A stretch of DNA of 8,545 nt from Thiocapsa sp035467215 (GTDB lineage: Bacteria; Pseudomonadota; Gammaproteobacteria; Chromatiales; Chromatiaceae): positions 1 to 8,545 of the forward strand of contig NZ_DATITZ010000131.1 of the NCBI RefSeq assembly GCF_035467215.1. The letters run 5' to 3'. Numbering within the stretch: position 1 is the stretch's first letter; every line of letters begins with the position of its first letter. The notes under the pieces are model-generated. The model ran no database searches. It was given only the letters and a program-made list of their open reading frames with translations, and was not told where the DNA came from. This document shows, piece by piece, positions 4,355 through 8,545 of this stretch. The position numbers were made by a program, and so were the translations under genes.

Positions 4355-7300
4355 ATGGCCGATCCGATCGCCCCGCCTCCTCCCGAATCCGTGTCCTCGT
4401 CCTCCGCGGACGCGTTGCCGCCGCTCGGTCTCGCCGGTCGGATTGCGCGGACCTTCATCAATACGCCGGTTACGCCGATGCTCCTGTTCGGCGCGCTTTT
4501 CCTAGGGATCCTGGGTCTGCTGTTCACGCCGCGACAGGAGGATCCGCAGATCTCGGTCCCGATGATCGACATCTTCGTGCAGTATCCGGGGGCGTCCGCG
4601 CAGCAGGTCGAGCGTCTGGTGACCGATCCGCTCGAACGGATCATGAAGGAGATCAAGGGTGTTCGGCACGTCTACTCGGCCACTCAGCGCGGGGCGGCCA
4701 TCGTGACCGTGCGCTTCGAGGTCGGCGAGGAGATGGGGGCTTCGATCGTCAAGGTTCACGACAAGCTCCAGTCGAACATGGACCGCATGCCCCCGGACGT
4801 GCAGATGCCTCTGGTCAAACCGGTCGGTGTCGATGATGTCCCGGTGGTGACGCTCACCCTCTGGTCCGAGGATGTCGAGGATCATCAGCTGCGCAAGCTG
4901 GGCCTCGACCTGCTCCAAGCGGTCGGCTCGCTGCCCGATGCCGGCAAGGGATTCGTCGTCGGCGGGCGCGAGGATCAGATCCGCGTCGAGGTCCTGATGG
5001 AGCGACTCGCCGGGCACGGCATCACCCTCGATCGCATCGCCAACACCATCCGTACCGCCAACTCCGAGCAGACCACGGGTGTAAGCGAATCGGGCGATAC
5101 CGCCTTCAATGTCTATTCGGGCTCCTTCCTGCGCAATGCCGAGGATGTCGGTCGGCTGGTCATCGGCAACCGCGGTGACTATCCGCTCTATCTGCGCGAC
5201 ATCGCCACGGTCGAGCATGTCCCGCAGGACACCAAGCAGATCGTCAGCCATTACACCGGACCGGCCTACGAGGGCGAGCATCGCGCCGACGGGACCCAGG
5301 CCGTGACCGTGGCGATCGCCAAGAAACAAGGAACCAACGGCGTGACGGTCGCGCTCGAGATCCTCGACAAGGTCGAGGAGCTCAAGTCGACGCTCATCCC
5401 GTCGAACGTCCATATCGAGGTCACGCGCAACTACGGCAAGAGCGCCAACGACAAGGTCAACGAGCTGCTGCAGGCGATGTTCGAGGCGGCCGTCATCGTG
5501 GCCATCCTCTGTCTGGTCGGCCTTGGTGCGCGGGCCGCCTTCGTGGTCATCACGGTCATTCCGGTGGTGATCCTGCTGACCATCTGGTGGGCCTGGATGG
5601 TCGACTACACCATCGACCGGGTCAGTCTCTTCGCGCTCATCTTCGCCATCGGCATTCTGGTCGACGATGCCACCGTCGTGGTGGAGAACATCTTTCGCCA
5701 CTGGCTCGAAAGCGGCAAGACGACCATCGAGACGGCGGTGCGGGCGGTCGACGAGGTGGGCAATCCGACCATCCTCGCCACCTTCACCATCATCGCAGCG
5801 CTCTTGCCGATGGGTTGGGTGAGCGGCCTGATGGGGCCGTACATGCGTCCGATTCCGGTGCTTGGATCCTCGGCCATGTTCTTCTCGCTGGTGGCCGCCT
5901 TCGTCTTCACGCCTTGGTTTGCGTTGCGCGTTCGTCCGCGGCTTGCCGCACTCGAGAAGGCGGAGCGACGCGAAGAGCAGACGCGCCGATGGGTCAGCGC
6001 CGTCTATCGGCCCTTGGTGATGCCGCTGATCCGCAAGCGGAGCGTCGGCATCGCCTTCCTGGTCGGTACCATCCTCACCACGGCCGGTGTCTGCGTGCTC
6101 TTCTACACACAGACCGTCCCGGTGAAGATGCTGCCGTTCGACAACAAGCCCGAGTTCAGCGTGGTCGTCAACATGCCCGAGGGAACGGCACTCCCGGTCA
6201 CCGCGAACGCGGTTCGCCAACTTGCCCGGAAGGTACGCACCATGCCCGAGGTGACCGCCGTCCAGACCTATGTCGGAACGGCGCAGCCCTTCAACTTCAA
6301 CGGCATGGTGCGTCACTACTATCTGCGCGAGCGACCCTGGGAGGGTGATCTCCTGGTCATGCTCAAGGACAAGAACGAGCGCGAGCTCGGCAGCCACGCC
6401 TTGGCCGTCGCCGCGCGCGAGATGCTGACGCCGCTGGCGCATGAGCTCGGCGCCCGGATCGCGGTGGTGGAGATGCCTCCCGGCCCGCCGGTGCTCCAGA
6501 CCGTCGTGGCCGAGGTCTACGGGCCCGATGCCCAGACCCGCCGCCGGGTCGCGGCCGATCTGACCGAGATCTTCGAAGAGGTCGAGGGTATTGTCGATGT
6601 GGACAGCTATGTGGCCGAGCCCTACAGCTACTGGCGCTTCGAGGTGGATGCCGAGAAGGCCGTGCGGATGGGGATCTCGGTCGACAGCATCAATCGCAAC
6701 CTCGCCATGGCGATGGGCGGCTACAAGCTCGGCGACGTCAAGCGCGGCGTCGTTCAGGAGCCGACCTATATCGTCCTGCAGATCCCGCTCGCCAACCGGG
6801 CCGAGATCGGCAGTCTGGCCAGCCTGCCGATCCAGTCCGAGATGGGTGGGCAGGTGCCGCTCGGCGAGCTGGGGCGCTTCGTCCAGCAGCAGGAGGACCC
6901 GGTCATCTATCACAAGGATCTGCGGCCGATGGAATACGTGGTCGGCGAGATGGAGGGCCGCCTCGGTGCCCCGATCTACGGGATGTTGGAGGTCGAAGAC
7001 CGCCTCGAGAACTATCGTGCGCCCGACGGGGTGCAGATCAGCGGGATGCCGCGGGGTCTGATTGGACCGCCCTCGAGCGACCGCCAATCCGGATTCGAGT
7101 GGTCCGGCGAGTGGACCGTGACCTACGAGACCTTCCGCGACATGGGGCTCGCCTTCATCGCCGCGCTGGTGCTCATCTACGGGCTCATCGTCTGGGAGTT
7201 CCGTAACTTCAAGATCGCCGGGCTCATCATGTCGCCCATCCCGCTGACCCTGATCGGGATCGTGCCGGGGCACCTCGTCATGGGAGCCGAGTTTACCGCG

Positions 7301-8116
7301 ACCTCCATGATCGGACTGATCGCACTCGGTGGCATCATCGTGCGCCAGTCGATCCTGATCGTGGAGTTCGTCAAGATCGAGGTCGCCAAGGGCAAGACTG
7401 TCAAGGAGGCGGCGGTCGCCGGCGCCGAGATCCGGATGCGACCTATCCTCATCACCTCGCTCACCTTGATGGCCGGCGCCTGGGCCATCATCGAGGATCC
7501 CATCTTCCAGGGGATGGCCGTCAGTCTGCTGTTCGGCGCCGGTGTCGCGACCCTGATGGCGGTGATCGTCATCCCGCTCGGCTGCATCAGCCTGTGCCGC
7601 GAGTTTTATCTGGTGGAGACGGCGAGCGGGGAACGGGCGCTGTCGGCGAGCTACGGCGAGATCGAGGGTGTCCCGATGCCCGATCCACCTGCATCCCGTG
7701 CGGCCCGAGCGCGACCTGCGGGCGGGACACCCTGGTTGCTTCGACTTTGGAGCGCGCTCGTCGGCGTTGTCTTCAGCGTGATCGACGGTGTCGGGAGACT
7801 CCTTGGCGGGTTGCGACAGCGCCGATCCGGCAGGTCGGGCCAGGCTTCCGATTCGGCTTCCGGCTCGGTGACGAACGCCGCGGTCGCTCAAGGGGACACG
7901 GCCTCAGGTGGCTCGGTGGCCGAGTCGCGTGCCGAGCCGGCGCCGCAGGCCGCTGCCGTGAAGCGGTCGTCGGCTGCCGCCCGAAAGCCGGCGCGAGCGC
8001 CGAGAAAGGCGGCGAGCAAGGCGGTTGCGGACGATGCGACGACTGTGAAGAAGCCGCGGGCCAGGCGCGCGACGAAAAAGACCGCGGACAAGCCTGAAGA
8101 CCCGGGCGAGCGCTGA
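4355..8116 (+). CDS. RND efflux permease (AcrB/HAE1-like) with basic C-terminal extension
   Basis: Inner-membrane proton/drug-type antiporter of 1253 residues. The start ATG has GGGAG 9 bases upstream. After a Pro/Ser-rich N-tail (1-30), TM1 (about 41-57) leads to the first porter domain, TM2-TM6 (378-525), TM7 (563-585), the second porter domain, and TM8-TM12 (929-1080). The proton relay is intact: Asp437-Asp438 in LVDDATVVVEN of TM4 and Lys1007 in VEFVK of TM10, equivalent to D407, D408 and K940 of AcrB. The early motif FTPRQEDPQISVPM and the YPGAS...DPLER segment are typical of the family. The core ends near 1084; the remaining 169 residues are unusual: a hydrophobic/amphipathic stretch (1125-1153) and a final 51 residues with 17 Lys/Arg and 12 Ala. 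No membrane-fusion or outer-membrane partner gene adjoins it. Substrate cannot be told from sequence; the heavy-metal (CusA) type is not indicated. Confidence 0.93.
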   Translation: MADPIAPPPPESVSSSSADALPPLGLAGRIARTFINTPVTPMLLFGALFLGILGLLFTPRQEDPQISVPMIDIFVQYPGASAQQVERLVTDPLERIMKEIKGVRHVYSATQRGAAIVTVRFEVGEEMGASIVKVHDKLQSNMDRMPPDVQMPLVKPVGVDDVPVVTLTLWSEDVEDHQLRKLGLDLLQAVGSLPDAGKGFVVGGREDQIRVEVLMERLAGHGITLDRIANTIRTANSEQTTGVSESGDTAFNVYSGSFLRNAEDVGRLVIGNRGDYPLYLRDIATVEHVPQDTKQIVSHYTGPAYEGEHRADGTQAVTVAIAKKQGTNGVTVALEILDKVEELKSTLIPSNVHIEVTRNYGKSANDKVNELLQAMFEAAVIVAILCLVGLGARAAFVVITVIPVVILLTIWWAWMVDYTIDRVSLFALIFAIGILVDDATVVVENIFRHWLESGKTTIETAVRAVDEVGNPTILATFTIIAALLPMGWVSGLMGPYMRPIPVLGSSAMFFSLVAAFVFTPWFALRVRPRLAALEKAERREEQTRRWVSAVYRPLVMPLIRKRSVGIAFLVGTILTTAGVCVLFYTQTVPVKMLPFDNKPEFSVVVNMPEGTALPVTANAVRQLARKVRTMPEVTAVQTYVGTAQPFNFNGMVRHYYLRERPWEGDLLVMLKDKNERELGSHALAVAAREMLTPLAHELGARIAVVEMPPGPPVLQTVVAEVYGPDAQTRRRVAADLTEIFEEVEGIVDVDSYVAEPYSYWRFEVDAEKAVRMGISVDSINRNLAMAMGGYKLGDVKRGVVQEPTYIVLQIPLANRAEIGSLASLPIQSEMGGQVPLGELGRFVQQQEDPVIYHKDLRPMEYVVGEMEGRLGAPIYGMLEVEDRLENYRAPDGVQISGMPRGLIGPPSSDRQSGFEWSGEWTVTYETFRDMGLAFIAALVLIYGLIVWEFRNFKIAGLIMSPIPLTLIGIVPGHLVMGAEFTATSMIGLIALGGIIVRQSILIVEFVKIEVAKGKTVKEAAVAGAEIRMRPILITSLTLMAGAWAIIEDPIFQGMAVSLLFGAGVATLMAVIVIPLGCISLCREFYLVETASGERALSASYGEIEGVPMPDPPASRAARARPAGGTPWLLRLWSALVGVVFSVIDGVGRLLGGLRQRRSGRSGQASDSASGSVTNAAVAQGDTASGGSVAESRAEPAPQAAAVKRSSAAARKPARAPRKAASKAVADDATTVKKPRARRATKKTADKPEDPGER

Positions 8117-8170
8117 TCAACATCGGTAGGATATCAACATGTACCGGAGTTCTTTATCGAGGTATCCGTC

Positions 8171-8545
8171 TTGAACGTGACGTATGACCAGGATCTCGTG
8201 CGTTGGGCTCGCGAGACCGCCGAGCTGATTCGGGAAGGATCTTGGCAAGCGGTGGATGTCGAGCATCTGGCAGAGGAGCTGGAGGATTTGAGCAAGAGCG
8301 AAAGACGGGCCATTGCGAGCCAGCTCGTGCGCCTGCTATTGCACCTCCTGAAATGGCAGTATCAACCCGAAAGACGCTCCGATAGCTGGATCGATTCGAT
8401 CACCGATGCCCGGCTCCAGATCGAGCTCGCCATCCAAGACAGCCCGAGTCTGCGCTCTTACCCGACCCTGGTGCTCGTACAGAGCTACCAGCGTGCGAGA
8501 CGCAGCGCGGCGATGCAGACGGGCCGGCCGCTCGAGACCTTCCCC
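8171..8545 (+). CDS. DUF29 family protein, 3' end outside window
   Basis: The first 125 residues of a DUF29 protein of unknown function, a family abundant and multicopy in cyanobacteria and purple sulfur bacteria. Family hallmarks are all present: YDQDLVRWARETAELIREG (5-23), the helix DVEHLAEELEDLSKSERRA (29-47), LLHLLKWQYQPERRS (56-70), W73, the DSPSLRSY segment (90-97) and GRPLETFP (118-125), which normally lies about 20-25 residues before the C-terminus. There is no ATG in frame; the TTG at 8171 is chosen because GAGG sits 8 bases upstream (8159-8162) and it gives the usual short lead before the YD motif. A GTG at 8177 is the alternative. It follows the RND permease by 54 bp with no clear terminator between, so readthrough is possible, but no functional link is known. 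Confidence 0.9.
   Translation, partial: MNVTYDQDLVRWARETAELIREGSWQAVDVEHLAEELEDLSKSERRAIASQLVRLLLHLLKWQYQPERRSDSWIDSITDARLQIELAIQDSPSLRSYPTLVLVQSYQRARRSAAMQTGRPLETFP

Noticed and set aside
4502..7891. A 1129-codon open frame on the minus strand, antisense to the RND permease
   Set aside because: It is the mirror of a GC-rich coding gene; its translation is His/Asp/Arg-rich without any domain or membrane pattern, while the plus strand encodes a complete RND protein.
8124..8146. Hairpin CGGTA/TACCG between the RND and DUF29 genes as a terminator
   Set aside because: The stem is only 5 bp with a 13-base loop and no T-run follows.

Overview
The window is GC-rich, compactly coded DNA from a Gram-negative bacterium. 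The mix of a HugZ-like protein, dihydropteroate synthase, an ApbE lipoprotein, an RND efflux permease and a DUF29 protein, with short palindromic repeats between genes, best fits a gammaproteobacterium of the purple sulfur type (Chromatiaceae-like). That placement is an inference from gene content and composition; there is no rRNA or other taxonomic marker in the window.

Layout, left to right. Positions 1-140 are a hairpin-rich noncoding segment that abuts a 5'-truncated HugZ/pyridoxamine-oxidase-like gene (143-544, +). folP (581-1417, -) converges on it. A 210-bp divergent spacer separates folP from a small lipoprotein gene (1628-1978, +). A 609-bp gene-free stretch (1979-2587) then holds several repeats: an 88-bp element with 13-bp perfect terminal inverted repeats, a REP-like palindrome, a 34-nt palindromic repeat and a CRP-like operator. 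apbE follows (2588-3640, -). A second gene-poor stretch (3641-4018) carries a degenerate inverted-repeat element and an inverted second copy of the 34-nt repeat. Next come a possible 65-residue membrane protein (4019-4216, -) with a good promoter, a large RND permease (4355-8116, +) with an unusual C-terminal tail, and a DUF29 gene that starts with TTG and runs off the right edge (8171-8545, +).

The genes do not form one pathway. folP supplies folate precursors, ApbE covalently attaches FMN to respiratory-type flavoproteins in the periplasm, and the RND permease is a proton-driven exporter without an adaptor or outer-membrane partner in the window. No complete new multigene system is visible. 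The points most worth a second look are the structured element at the left edge, which apparently interrupts the HugZ-like gene and might be the edge of an IS200/IS605-type element with its RNA; the inverted copies of a palindromic repeat around apbE; the histone-H1-like tail on the RND pump; and the small membrane-protein ORF divergent from the pump.
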